Origin: Candidatus Saganbacteria bacterium
GTDB lineage: Bacteria > Margulisbacteria > WOR-1 > XYC2-FULL-46-14
Assembly (NCBI GenBank): GCA_013202975.1
Contig: JABMQY010000010.1
Location: forward strand, 1 to 32,329
Direction: 5' to 3'
DNA: 32,329 nucleotides
Shown here: positions 24,338 through 32,329 of the stretch, piece by piece
Layout: every line of letters starts with the position of its first letter
How positions within the stretch are numbered: position 1 is the stretch's first letter
Translations under genes and position numbers: made by a program
Notes under the pieces: generated by a model
What the model was told of the DNA's origin: nothing
Databases searched by the model: none
What the model saw: the letters and a program-made list of their open reading frames with translations, nothing else

Positions 24338-25678
24338 CTAGCTTTTTTCTTTAGAAGAAAACTTAAAAGTCAGGCCGATGGTTAAAAGCACGATCGGCAT
24401 ATAAGCTAATACCAGACGATTAAAAGTGACACTAGCCCCCAAAAGCCATTGATACATCTCGGTAAAGCAAAAAACAATAAAAAGAACGATCAAATTAAGA
24501 AGGGTCAGCAGATAGAGATATTTCAGTTTTGATTGGAATATTTTTTTATAAAAAGCAAGAAAAGACAAAACAAAAGCAAACCAGGCCAAATGCCAATTTC
24601 CTTCAAACAAGAACTTTTTATAAACCTGCTGGAGAATAAACCAAAACCTGCCGATCAACTGAGAAATTGAATAATATGTTTCGGGAAATAACCAGTCAAA
24701 ACCTTTTATCCCAAAAGTTGTTCTAATTATTATCCAGGGCAAAATTAACAATAATGCCGGAAAAAAGAATTTCAATATCGGCTTTATCTGCCGTTGTTCC
24801 CTTAACAAATATATTGCCAAAACAAATAATAAGGCAAAAAAGTAGAGACGCCCCTCCGATTTTACCAACATCATCATCCCGGCGAAAAGAGCCGCCAGAT
24901 AAAAACACCCCTCCCCTCTCTTCTCCATAAAAACATATAGATAGGCAACGGCAAAGTAAAAAAAGACCGCAACCGAAAAATCCGCATAAGAGATTGTTGC
25001 ATGATAAGCCAAAAGAGGCAGGGTCGAAAGCAGGAATGTAAAGAAAATCGAATGCAATTGCCCCTTAAACCTTCGCAAAACAAAATAAAAGCTGCCGAGC
25101 ATTGAAGAATAATACAGAGGAAAAATTACCTTATAAAGCTGATCGTTCCATTCCCCAAGAACAATTGAAAACCAGGAAACAATAAGCGGAAGATGCAGGG
25201 GATAATCGGTATTATAAATATTTTGCGGTACTCTCTCATAAAAAATAAATTTAGCCCTTATTACCCAATTTTGCATCGCATCCCAGGTATAAACCGGCCG
25301 AAGCAAAGCCTCTGAAAAGACATAGCAAAGTTTTAGGGCAATTAGGAATAATAACCCAAAAAAGAGCACTCTAGCAAAGCCAAAACCAAAAGTCACGGTT
25401 TTCATTGCATCAAAACCAAAAACCATATTATCCCGAAACTTAAATAACGAAAACAAGATAAACAGGACAGGAAAAACAACTATTACAAGAAAATTCAACG
25501 GAATCCTAAAAAGGACAAAGAGGGTCATTACAAAAGTAAGCAAACCGCTTCCAAGAACAAAGGAAATTGCCATACGTTCCAAAAACACCAATTCATTTTT
25601 CTTGAATAAATATAATAAAAGAGAATACCCCAATAAAAACGGAACCAACAAAGCTAACAATATCCTTATAACCATCAT
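24338..25678 (-). CDS. Multi-spanning GT-C-like glycosyltransferase (module copy 2)
   Basis: A 446-residue integral membrane protein, paralogue of the one at 18144. Shared motifs: RPVYTWDAMQNW (127-138) with the candidate catalytic Asp, TDYPLHLPLIVSW, FLLSTLPLLAYHATISYADFS, the Lys-rich turn in LVKSEGRLYFF, LPWIIIR and GNWHLAWFAF. It lacks the extra hydrophilic loop that the other copy has at residues 77-106. It would use a polyprenyl-phosphate sugar on the outer side of the inner membrane; donor and acceptor are unknown. ATGA overlap with the beta-sandwich gene upstream. It is the last gene before the regulator promoter. Confidence 0.82.
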   Translation of the reverse strand: MMVIRILLALLVPFLLGYSLLLYLFKKNELVFLERMAISFVLGSGLLTFVMTLFVLFRIPLNFLVIVVFPVLFILFSLFKFRDNMVFGFDAMKTVTFGFGFARVLFFGLLFLIALKLCYVFSEALLRPVYTWDAMQNWVIRAKFIFYERVPQNIYNTDYPLHLPLIVSWFSIVLGEWNDQLYKVIFPLYYSSMLGSFYFVLRRFKGQLHSIFFTFLLSTLPLLAYHATISYADFSVAVFFYFAVAYLYVFMEKRGEGCFYLAALFAGMMMLVKSEGRLYFFALLFVLAIYLLREQRQIKPILKFFFPALLLILPWIIIRTTFGIKGFDWLFPETYYSISQLIGRFWFILQQVYKKFLFEGNWHLAWFAFVLSFLAFYKKIFQSKLKYLYLLTLLNLIVLFIVFCFTEMYQWLLGASVTFNRLVLAYMPIVLLTIGLTFKFSSKEKS

Positions 25679-26736
25679 TCTGTCCTCTCCAAAATATAAG
25701 CGCCAGGCCTAAATTCGGCAAAAAGCTTAAATTTCCCCTCCGGCCGCTTATCATCATAAACAATATGGTACTTCGCGTCCTCCCTTGTGGCATTTGGAAC
25801 CAGATAATACGGCCCCTTCATCTTTAAAAAATCGGTCGGAGCCCATCGAACAATCCCCGGCACATGCAAAGTTATCTCTTTTCTACCTCCCAGCTTCTCC
25901 CTGGTCCATTTTAAAAATTGATAATAATCCCTGCCGGTTTCGGCAATATGCTTTTCATCAAGCGATTTTCCATAAAACCTTGAAAAATCATTGTGTAAAA
26001 CCCGATAATCATCATACAAAGACCTTAAAGACAAAACAAACCAAATTGCAAAAATAAAAACAACCGTAACAAAAAGGGCCTTTTGAAAACCACCCTTTTG
26101 GGAAATCAGAAAATAGGAAATAGAAACCAGGAATAATGCTATCGCCATTAAATAAATATATTGGTTGACCGGCTTAAAATTAATAGTAATTGGGGAAATA
26201 ATAAAACAGGTACCTAAATTAGGCATTCGAAAAAATAAAAACTCCTGCCAGGCAGATCGCAAAGAATACCAAAAACCGGGAGGATGAAGCTTGATATAAT
26301 CAATCTCAACTTCACAATTACTAGGAAGAGTTAATAGCAAATGCCTGACCGATCCCTGCCAATAGGGATGGTTCTTCATATCAATAAAATATCGTCTAAA
26401 CTTGTTCATTCCGGCTGTTGCAAAGGAAAGACTTAAACCGCGATCAAAATTTTCAAATCCAAACGGCAAAAAGAATAACCGGGATTCCTGATAAGCCCGA
26501 TTCAACTTCATGCGAATTTCGACCACGGAATAATTATCCGTGTCGATATATTCATATTGAGGACTAACAACATAAGAAGACTCTCCAGTGGTTTTAATAT
26601 TCAACACCCCATCCGACTGCTTTAAAACAACGCCGGCAGAAGCCTGCCATCCAACATTTCCGCCGTCAAAACCCCAGTCGTTGGCAAATCCTGGGGAAAT
26701 AAATAAAATAAATATTACAAGTAATTTAAGTATCAT
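25675..26736 (-). CDS. Exported, membrane-anchored beta-sandwich protein (module copy 2)
   Basis: 353 residues, same layout as the protein at 17125: signal peptide (MILKLLVIFILFISPGFA), a beta-sandwich domain (about 19-165) that begins WGFDGGNVGW and ends VEIDYIKLHPPG, two membrane helices (about 194-212 and 219-236), and a C-terminal domain with DYYQFLKWTREKLGG and GPYYLVPN. The SPQYEYIDTDNYSVVEIRMKL strand pair matches SPNIYIDTDEIDTLEIRLKT of copy 1. ATGA overlaps join it to the methyltransferase before and the GT-C gene after. Conserved pairing with the GT-C gene in two places implies they act together. Confidence 0.8.
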   Translation of the reverse strand: MILKLLVIFILFISPGFANDWGFDGGNVGWQASAGVVLKQSDGVLNIKTTGESSYVVSPQYEYIDTDNYSVVEIRMKLNRAYQESRLFFLPFGFENFDRGLSLSFATAGMNKFRRYFIDMKNHPYWQGSVRHLLLTLPSNCEVEIDYIKLHPPGFWYSLRSAWQEFLFFRMPNLGTCFIISPITINFKPVNQYIYLMAIALFLVSISYFLISQKGGFQKALFVTVVFIFAIWFVLSLRSLYDDYRVLHNDFSRFYGKSLDEKHIAETGRDYYQFLKWTREKLGGRKEITLHVPGIVRWAPTDFLKMKGPYYLVPNATREDAKYHIVYDDKRPEGKFKLFAEFRPGAYILERTE

Positions 26737-27458
26737 ATGCTCTCCGCAATTATTAAAATAGACTGGCCAAAAGGCAGTTTAATAAATCGCTCGATAAAAG
26801 CTATAATCGGGACAAAGCACCTATCATAAAATAGTATGCGCCTGTAATTGGGAATTTTACGTCTTAATACTCTGGAATAGAAAAACCAGGAAAAATAACC
26901 CAAAAAGTTTACGTATCTATAGAAAATGGGGCGAAAACTAGCTTTATTCAGCAAGGCCTTTATCTCTTTCAAATTATATCTTCGATAATGTCCTAAGTTT
27001 TTATCCAAAGAACCAAAAATAGCTTTTCCGGCCGGAACATATAAAATTATTTTTTTGTTCCTTTCAAGCAAACTCCTCAACTGCAGCAAAAAAGCACTAT
27101 CATCTTTAATGTGCTCAAGAACATTTAAAGAAATAACAGTATCGATGTTCTTGTTCCTTAATAAATCCAATGTGTCTTTTTCGGCTATTTCCCTTTTAAG
27201 GAGATTAAAATTAGGCAAAGATGAGAATTTGTGCTTAAGTATTCGATAATTATCGGAATTTGGTTCAGTCAAACAAACAAATTCTTTCGCTTTTAAAAAC
27301 TCATCAAAAATCCCCCTGCCGCAGCCCACGTCAACTATCCTGTCACCTATATATGGAGCGATGAGAGAAAACACCCAGGCATTATAATTATTGGTCCTGT
27401 CCATATACGGAAGCCATGAACAAGAAAGAGTATTGCTATCTTTATTACTAAAAATCAT
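26733..27458 (-). CDS. Class I SAM-dependent methyltransferase
   Basis: 241 residues with the SAM-binding motif IVDVGCGRGIF (41-51), an acidic strand end CLTEPNSDNYRIL, TVISLNVLEHI and KKIILYVPAG. GHYRRYNLKEIKALL followed by a hydrophobic/aromatic C-terminus (YVNFLGYFSWFFYSRVLRRK) is common in polysaccharide-cluster methyltransferases that act near the membrane. It may methylate a sugar or cap a glycan; the target is unknown. ATGA overlaps on both sides place it firmly in the operon. Confidence 0.88.
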   Translation of the reverse strand: MIFSNKDSNTLSCSWLPYMDRTNNYNAWVFSLIAPYIGDRIVDVGCGRGIFDEFLKAKEFVCLTEPNSDNYRILKHKFSSLPNFNLLKREIAEKDTLDLLRNKNIDTVISLNVLEHIKDDSAFLLQLRSLLERNKKIILYVPAGKAIFGSLDKNLGHYRRYNLKEIKALLNKASFRPIFYRYVNFLGYFSWFFYSRVLRRKIPNYRRILFYDRCFVPIIAFIERFIKLPFGQSILIIAESI

Positions 27459-29041
27459 AAATTCTTTTTATAAATCCTTGCCATAATTGAAAGATTTGGA
27501 AATTCCTTTTCTTCATACAACATAATCTTCCCGTCTTTCTCTGCCTGCTTTAAAAATACATTCCATTTGGCCAGCTGCAGCAGCCGACTTTCAAATTTAA
27601 ACTCCCAATAATATGGGCTGTCTTTGCCAATATCAATTGTAATAAAATAATTACTTCTGAAAAAGTCGGGGTGTTTTATCATAAAAGGAGAATAGGATGC
27701 GAATTTATCATAGAAATGGAAAGAGAGCGTATATGGAGTAAAGAAATTACTCTGAAATCCCCAGGAAACACTCTGCCTGGGCGGGATAGCATCATAAAAA
27801 TAGTTCAAAACATCTTCCAGATTACTTACATCCTGCTTAGCTCCGGGGATCTTTATAACCGAATACTCCCGATAAACAATATCAGCTGCCCTGGAAGGAA
27901 GTTTTGTCAAATCATATACCATAATTACCAATAGAAGCAAAACAACAACATAAAGCATCTTCCGCTGTTTAGCAGAAAAACTTTTCACCCACATCATGAT
28001 ATTTATAAGCATAAATCCCGACAGTAAATATAATAATGGGATAAAAGCTGAGAGATAGCGGAACTCCTGATGCTTTATGATTGCCGATAAAACAAGCGGG
28101 ATCAAAACCATTAATCCAAGCACCCTGATTTGTTTATTCCTGAAATGCCAAAAAGAATAGACTAAAGCAGTAAGCAATAAAACACCAATAAGATAAGAAA
28201 ACCCGTAATACTTAAATATTGCGCCAGGATAGTAAGACAGCTTATCCCAAAGGGTAAAATCCCGCCCATGGGTCCAGGCAGCGGTATTCCAGGCATAGAA
28301 CATCATACCTATTTTTTTCTGAACCGGCGGAGTAATAAACCACAGAACCAAAATCGAAAGATAGCCTAAAACTAGAAACAGATATTTATAAAACCATTTC
28401 TTAAGCTCGTCTTTATCTATCAACAACTCCATAATTGCCAGCACAAAAACAACAATACAAAAAATAATACTATACTGGTATTTAACCAAAAATAATACCC
28501 CGAGTGACAAACCGATTAAAATATTTTTCCAGGGGTTATCCCCATCTATAAAAAGAAGATAAATATAAACAAAGCTAAGAGAGAAAAAGACGCTTAAAGA
28601 CTCTATCATACAGGCAGTAGACTGTTTAAGAAAAGCGGGAGCGGTAAGCAGTAAAAAACAGGAAAAAACGGCAATAAACCAGCCCTTTTCACGATTAATT
28701 TGGACTGCAATAAGAAAAAGAAGAAAAAGAGATCCCAGGAAAGGTAAAAGGCTAAAGCTCCTGGCAGAAACATAGCCCGGACCAAAAATTAATAACCACC
28801 CTCCCAAAAACCAGGAATGGATCGGAGGCCAGAGGGTCTGCCGTCCGGTATCCTGCCAAAATTTTCCCCAATTATGATTTTTTATATCGTCATATATTAG
28901 CAGGCCAAAAAAGGCATGATGGGACTCATCCCAATAAAATACATCCCGCGGCAGGACTAAATAATAATATGCAAAGGTTGAAGTAATAATTCCCAAAATA
29001 ATAATAAGGATCAAAGCCAGAAGGTTTTTATTTTTGAACAT
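27455..29041 (-). CDS. GT39-like (GT-C) membrane glycosyltransferase
   Basis: About 528 residues from ATG 29041; the longer frame from TTG 29056 adds five residues. The first periplasmic loop carries [20 protein letters not shown] (33-52), the W-D-E signature of PMT/ArnT-like enzymes that take sugars from polyprenyl phosphate. About 11-12 membrane helices follow, then a soluble C-terminal domain of about 130 residues (from about 395; [20 protein letters not shown]). Donor and acceptor are unknown. It is a different subfamily from the two module GT-C proteins. Overlaps the decarboxylase-like gene upstream by 14 bp. Confidence 0.88.
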   Translation of the reverse strand: MFKNKNLLALILIIILGIITSTFAYYYLVLPRDVFYWDESHHAFFGLLIYDDIKNHNWGKFWQDTGRQTLWPPIHSWFLGGWLLIFGPGYVSARSFSLLPFLGSLFLLFLIAVQINREKGWFIAVFSCFLLLTAPAFLKQSTACMIESLSVFFSLSFVYIYLLFIDGDNPWKNILIGLSLGVLFLVKYQYSIIFCIVVFVLAIMELLIDKDELKKWFYKYLFLVLGYLSILVLWFITPPVQKKIGMMFYAWNTAAWTHGRDFTLWDKLSYYPGAIFKYYGFSYLIGVLLLTALVYSFWHFRNKQIRVLGLMVLIPLVLSAIIKHQEFRYLSAFIPLLYLLSGFMLINIMMWVKSFSAKQRKMLYVVVLLLLVIMVYDLTKLPSRAADIVYREYSVIKIPGAKQDVSNLEDVLNYFYDAIPPRQSVSWGFQSNFFTPYTLSFHFYDKFASYSPFMIKHPDFFRSNYFITIDIGKDSPYYWEFKFESRLLQLAKWNVFLKQAEKDGKIMLYEEKEFPNLSIMARIYKKNL

Positions 29042-29960
29042 ACTTGAAATATTCAATTGTTTTAATAAGGCCGTCCTTAAGATCTACCTTGGGATACCAT
29101 TTTAGGGCAGCTTTGGCGTATGACAGGTCCGGCCGGCGAATTTTGGGGTCATCTTTTGGAAGCGGTTTATATTTTAACTTTAGGGGGACCGAACATAATC
29201 CAGAAACCAGTTTTGCCAATTCAATCATGGTAAACTCACTCGGATTCCCAAGATTAACCGGCCCGTGAATCCTGGAAATAATTACCCGATAAATACCCAA
29301 AATTAAATCATCAATATAACAAAAGCTGCGGGTCTGATCTCCCTTACCGTAAATAGTAAAGGGAATTTTTTTCAATGCCTGGCCTATAAAATTAGGCACT
29401 ACCCTGCCGTCATTAATCCGCATACGCGGTCCATAGGTATTAAAGATTCGAATAATTTTAGTATCAATTTTATGAGTTCTAAGATATGCCATGACCAGTG
29501 CTTCGGAAAATCTTTTACTCTCATCATAACAAGAGCGCAGACCAATCGGATTAACATTTCCCCAATAACTTTCTTTTTGGGGAGAAACTTTTGGATCTCC
29601 ATACACTTCAGAGGTCGAAGCCATAAGAAACCGGGCCTTCTTGGCCCTTGCAATCCCAAGGGCATTAAGGGTTCCAAGTGATCCGACCTTTAGGGTTTCG
29701 ATCGGATATTTCGAATAATCGATCGGGCTGGCAGGAGAAGCAAAATTCAATACCATGTCAATCCTGCCGCTTATTTTTATCGGCTTAGAAATATCGTGTT
29801 TTATAAATTTAAATCTTTTATTTTTTAGATTATGAGAAATATTATCAAGGGATCCGGTAATAAGATTATCCAAACATACAACATTATGGCCTTTATCTAA
29901 AAGAAAATCACAAAGATGTGAACCTACAAATCCAGCTCCGCCAATAATTAATGCCCTCAT
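29028..29960 (-). CDS. UDP-glucuronate decarboxylase-like (UXS) SDR enzyme
   Basis: 310 residues, extended SDR that converts UDP-glucuronate to UDP-xylose (or a 4-keto intermediate) with bound NAD. Diagnostic motifs: [15 protein letters not shown] (7-21), KHDISKP (54-60), [11 protein letters not shown] (72-82), [12 protein letters not shown] (86-97), [10 protein letters not shown] (114-123), [19 protein letters not shown] (132-150) with Y145 and K149, and the late R-S-F-C-Y-I-D-D. This block is close to textbook UXS. The UDP-glucose dehydrogenase that supplies its substrate is encoded directly before it (ATGA overlap), which supports the call. Shine-Dalgarno GGGTGGGA precedes ATG 29960. Confidence 0.93.
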   Translation of the reverse strand: MRALIIGGAGFVGSHLCDFLLDKGHNVVCLDNLITGSLDNISHNLKNKRFKFIKHDISKPIKISGRIDMVLNFASPASPIDYSKYPIETLKVGSLGTLNALGIARAKKARFLMASTSEVYGDPKVSPQKESYWGNVNPIGLRSCYDESKRFSEALVMAYLRTHKIDTKIIRIFNTYGPRMRINDGRVVPNFIGQALKKIPFTIYGKGDQTRSFCYIDDLILGIYRVIISRIHGPVNLGNPSEFTMIELAKLVSGLCSVPLKLKYKPLPKDDPKIRRPDLSYAKAALKWYPKVDLKDGLIKTIEYFKYVQK

Positions 29961-31267
29961 CTTCCCACCCCGACATACTCAAATCCCGCTTCGGCAAGTT
30001 TTTTCTTGTCGTACATATTGCGGCCGTCAAAAACAACCGCAGACCTGACAAGTTTTTTTACCCGGTCAAAATCAATCTCTTTGAACTCGGGCCACTCGGT
30101 AGCTATTACAATCGCGTCTGCCCCTTTAACTGCCTGGTATAAATCAGAAAAAAATGATACTTTCGGAAGGGACTTTTTGGCAGATGGTTCGGCAACCGGA
30201 TCGTAGGCCAATATTTTAGCCCCGGACTTCAAAAGTGCGGCAATAATTTTGAGCGAAGGAGCATCTCTTAAATCATCGGTCTCCGGTTTAAAAGCAAGCC
30301 CCAAAACAGTGATCTTCCTATTTTTCAAACTCTTAAACCTTTTCTTTATCTTTTGCAAAAACCTTTTAATTTGATCGTCATTAACCATCGATACCGCATC
30401 CAAAATTTTCGCATTATAGCCCAAGGTTTTTGCCAAATGGTTCAGCGCAGAAATATCTTTGGGAAAACAAGATCCTCCATAACCCAGGCCTGAATTTAAA
30501 AATTGGCGTCCGATCCTTTTATCCAATCCCATTCCATTTGCCACCTCAACAACATCAGACCCGACCCTTTCACAAATATTAGCAATTTCATTGATAAAAG
30601 AAATTTTGGTGGCTAAAAATGAATTTGATGCATACTTGATTAGTTCCGCACTCTTTACAGAAGTAAAAATAATGTGGGCATTTAGGGGCCGATACAATTC
30701 GGTAATTACATTAAAAGCCTTATTATTTGATGCCCCAATTACAATCCGGTCCGGATTCATAAAATCAGAAAGGGCCGACCCTTCCCTAAGGAATTCCGGA
30801 TTTGATACTACTGAAAAAAATCTCTCTGAAACCCCGTTTTTAACCAAAATCGTGGTTACCACATCCCCCATCCCCACCGGCACAGTACTCTTATTAACAA
30901 TAACTTTAAAACCCAAATTTTTTGAATTATTCTTTTTTAATTCCTTTGCAATAGCGCATGCCACAGCCTCAACTGCAGAAATATCTGCCTCCCCACCTTT
31001 TTTAGGAGGGGTTCCGACTGCAATAAAAATAACCTCGCAAGATTCTACCGCAGCGCCAAGATCAAAAGAAAAAGAGAGACGGCCGGCTTTATAATTTTTT
31101 TCAACCAGCTCAGGCAGGCCGGGTTCATAAAAAGGGATTTTTCCCTTTTTTAATATTGCAATCCTTTTCTTATCATTATCAATACATATAACATTATTTC
31201 CTAAATTTGCAAGGCAGGCGCCGGTTACAAGCCCGACATATCCGGATCCAACAACAGCAATTTTCAC
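29957..31267 (-). CDS. ugd: UDP-glucose 6-dehydrogenase
   Basis: 436 residues; oxidises UDP-glucose to UDP-glucuronate with two NAD+. N-terminal NAD domain starts [20 protein letters not shown]; middle-domain motifs [13 protein letters not shown] (154-166) and [17 protein letters not shown] (208-224) with the catalytic Lys; catalytic Cys at about 267 in [11 protein letters not shown]-terminal domain [25 protein letters not shown] start at 31267 overlaps the rmlB stop (GTGA). It feeds the UXS-like enzyme encoded next, and possibly a glucuronosyltransferase. Confidence 0.96.
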   Translation of the reverse strand: MKIAVVGSGYVGLVTGACLANLGNNVICIDNDKKRIAILKKGKIPFYEPGLPELVEKNYKAGRLSFSFDLGAAVESCEVIFIAVGTPPKKGGEADISAVEAVACAIAKELKKNNSKNLGFKVIVNKSTVPVGMGDVVTTILVKNGVSERFFSVVSNPEFLREGSALSDFMNPDRIVIGASNNKAFNVITELYRPLNAHIIFTSVKSAELIKYASNSFLATKISFINEIANICERVGSDVVEVANGMGLDKRIGRQFLNSGLGYGGSCFPKDISALNHLAKTLGYNAKILDAVSMVNDDQIKRFLQKIKKRFKSLKNRKITVLGLAFKPETDDLRDAPSLKIIAALLKSGAKILAYDPVAEPSAKKSLPKVSFFSDLYQAVKGADAIVIATEWPEFKEIDFDRVKKLVRSAVVFDGRNMYDKKKLAEAGFEYVGVGR

Positions 31268-32277
31268 GCCGCACCAGTGAGGGATTTATACCAGCTGGAT
31301 TTAAAAGAATCCTGTTTTTTTAGCAGCCGCTGCCACCATTTTTGATTGTCCAGGTACCAATCAATTGTTTCATCAAGCCTGTCGTCAAAACAAGAATTAA
31401 CTTTCCAGCCAAGTCTTTTTATTTTAGAAGAATTGAGGGAATACCTCCTGTCATGGCCCGGACGGTCATTTACAAATTTTATTAAATCTTTTGGTTTTTT
31501 TAGTTTTTTCAGGATTGTCCTGGCAATTTTTATATTTTGGACCTCAACACCTCCACCAATATTATAAACCTCACCAGCCTTTCCCTTTCTCAAGATCAAT
31601 TCCAAAGCACGGCAATTATCTTCTACATAAATCCAGTTTCGAACATTTTTCCCATCACCATATAATGGCAGCTGCTTGTCTGCCAGTGCTTGCGTTATAA
31701 AGAAAGGAATTAGTTTCTCGGGATACTGGTTGGGACCAAAATTATTCGAGCTGCGGGTTATAATGACCGGTAATCCATAGGTTTTATAATAAGCCCGGAC
31801 CAAAAGATCTCCGCCGGCTTTTGAAGCAGAATAGGGACTGTTCGGTTTTATCGAGCTTTCTTCAGTAAAAGATCCTTTTTTTATGCTTCCATAAACTTCG
31901 TCAGTTGATATCTGGACATATCTGCCCACCTTATATTTTTTTACCGCTTCCAAAAGGACTTTGGTCCCAAGAACATCGGTCTTAATAAATTCGTCCGGAG
32001 ATAAGATAGAACGATCAACATGTGTTTCGGCGGCAAAATTAATTATCGCATCAACCCCCGATGAGACAATTCTTTCTACCAAACCCTTATTGCAGATATC
32101 TCCCTTAACAAATTTATAACCCGGGCTGGAAGAAAGATCCCGCAGATTATCAAGGTTCCTGGCATAGGTAAGCTTATCTAAGTTAATAATCTGACTGTCT
32201 GCATGTTTTGCAAGATAATAGCGTATAAAATTACTGCCAATAAACCCCGCCCCGCCGGTCACAAGGATCTTTTTCAT
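31264..32277 (-). CDS. rfbB: dTDP-glucose 4,6-dehydratase
   Basis: 337 residues, RmlB: converts dTDP-glucose to dTDP-4-keto-6-deoxyglucose. Motifs: TGGAGFIGSNFIRY (7-20), LDKLTYARNLDNL (33-45), AAETHVDRSI (82-91), the catalytic T-D-E in ISTDEVYGS (123-131), Y149-x3-K153 (YSASK), and RSSNNFGPNQYPEKLIP. The end is somewhat extended (SFKSSWYKSL). ATGA overlap with the partial gene upstream. Works with RmlD encoded at 14560. Confidence 0.96.
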   Translation of the reverse strand: MKKILVTGGAGFIGSNFIRYYLAKHADSQIINLDKLTYARNLDNLRDLSSSPGYKFVKGDICNKGLVERIVSSGVDAIINFAAETHVDRSILSPDEFIKTDVLGTKVLLEAVKKYKVGRYVQISTDEVYGSIKKGSFTEESSIKPNSPYSASKAGGDLLVRAYYKTYGLPVIITRSSNNFGPNQYPEKLIPFFITQALADKQLPLYGDGKNVRNWIYVEDNCRALELILRKGKAGEVYNIGGGVEVQNIKIARTILKKLKKPKDLIKFVNDRPGHDRRYSLNSSKIKRLGWKVNSCFDDRLDETIDWYLDNQKWWQRLLKKQDSFKSSWYKSLTGAA

Positions 32278-32329
32278 AGTTTTATCTTACCCTCAACCAG
32301 TAACCCCGCCCTCTCAATAGATTCAAAGG
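32274..32329 (-). CDS. C-terminal 17 residues of an upstream operon gene (partial)
   Basis: A frame open from the window edge to TGA at 32276-32274 encodes FESIERAGLLVEGKIKL. Its stop overlaps the rmlB ATG as ATGA, the junction used throughout this operon, which argues that it is real coding sequence. Too short to identify; a nucleotidyltransferase such as RmlA would fit the position, but nothing in the residues shows it. Confidence 0.55.
   Translation of the reverse strand, partial: FESIERAGLLVEGKIKL

Noticed and set aside
1-32329. tRNA or rRNA genes, CRISPR arrays, prophage or IS transposase genes
   Set aside because: None seen on either strand by eye; no T-loop-like motif in a cloverleaf context, no regularly spaced repeats and no transposase motifs.

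Overview
The window is about 32 kb of AT-rich bacterial DNA with very tight gene packing. Many start and stop codons overlap as ATGA or GTGA, and there are no rRNA or tRNA genes, CRISPR arrays or recognisable transposases. The organism cannot be named from the sequence. A long secreted protein with a FlgD-like Ig tail, a Wzx/Wzy-type surface polysaccharide cluster, many unrecognised proteins and palindromic units inside genes all suggest an uncultured candidate-phylum bacterium. A Margulisbacteria/Saganbacteria-like lineage is one guess, made from general impression only.

Left part (1-7281): translation genes mixed with unknown genes. A minus-strand run goes from an unknown Lys/Ala-rich protein, through a DUF559 nuclease bounded by inverted repeats, to a SpoU/TrmH-type RNA methyltransferase, then pheS and pheT. 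Four unknown genes (a partial basic protein at 1-516, a PIN-like protein at 676, a 307-residue protein ending at 1113, and the 167-residue protein at 6778) each have an upstream element of the same shape: an 8-mer related to TGAAATTT, a 12-nt spacer, then a CGATAA-like -10. This resembles a sigma-28 (FliA/SigD) promoter and suggests a shared regulon.

Middle (7388-9868): one plus-strand gene for a large secreted beta-rich protein (Asp-box-like repeats, Ig-like domains, FlgD-like C-terminus), with its own near-consensus housekeeping promoter.

Right part (9869-32329): a large surface-polysaccharide cluster in three blocks. Block A (minus, 17062 to 9869) encodes a DUF218 protein, an NAD-dependent epimerase, RmlD, a GT4 glycosyltransferase, an O-antigen ligase/polymerase-TPR protein and the initiating undecaprenyl-phosphate sugar transferase. 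Block B (plus, 17125-19499) is a lone two-gene module: a secreted, membrane-anchored beta-sandwich protein and an overlapping multi-spanning GT-C-like protein. Block C (minus, 32329 to 19479) encodes RmlB, UDP-glucose dehydrogenase, a UDP-glucuronate decarboxylase-like enzyme, a GT-C enzyme, a methyltransferase and a second, diverged copy of the Block B module. After an internal promoter/operator it continues with an EPS-type MarR regulator, a Wzx flippase, a broken gene remnant, a methyltransferase, GT2 and GT9. Together these would make nucleotide sugars (a dTDP-rhamnose branch and a UDP-glucuronate/UDP-xylose branch), start a lipid-linked glycan, extend it in the cytoplasm, flip it, polymerise or ligate it, and decorate it outside.

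The points that stand out most are the duplicated beta-sandwich/GT-C module, the shared sigma-28-like promoters, a perfect 34-bp palindrome inside the rRNA/tRNA methyltransferase gene, two palindromic units inside one GT-C gene, the inverted-repeat-bounded DUF559 unit, and a 59-codon gene remnant in the polysaccharide operon.
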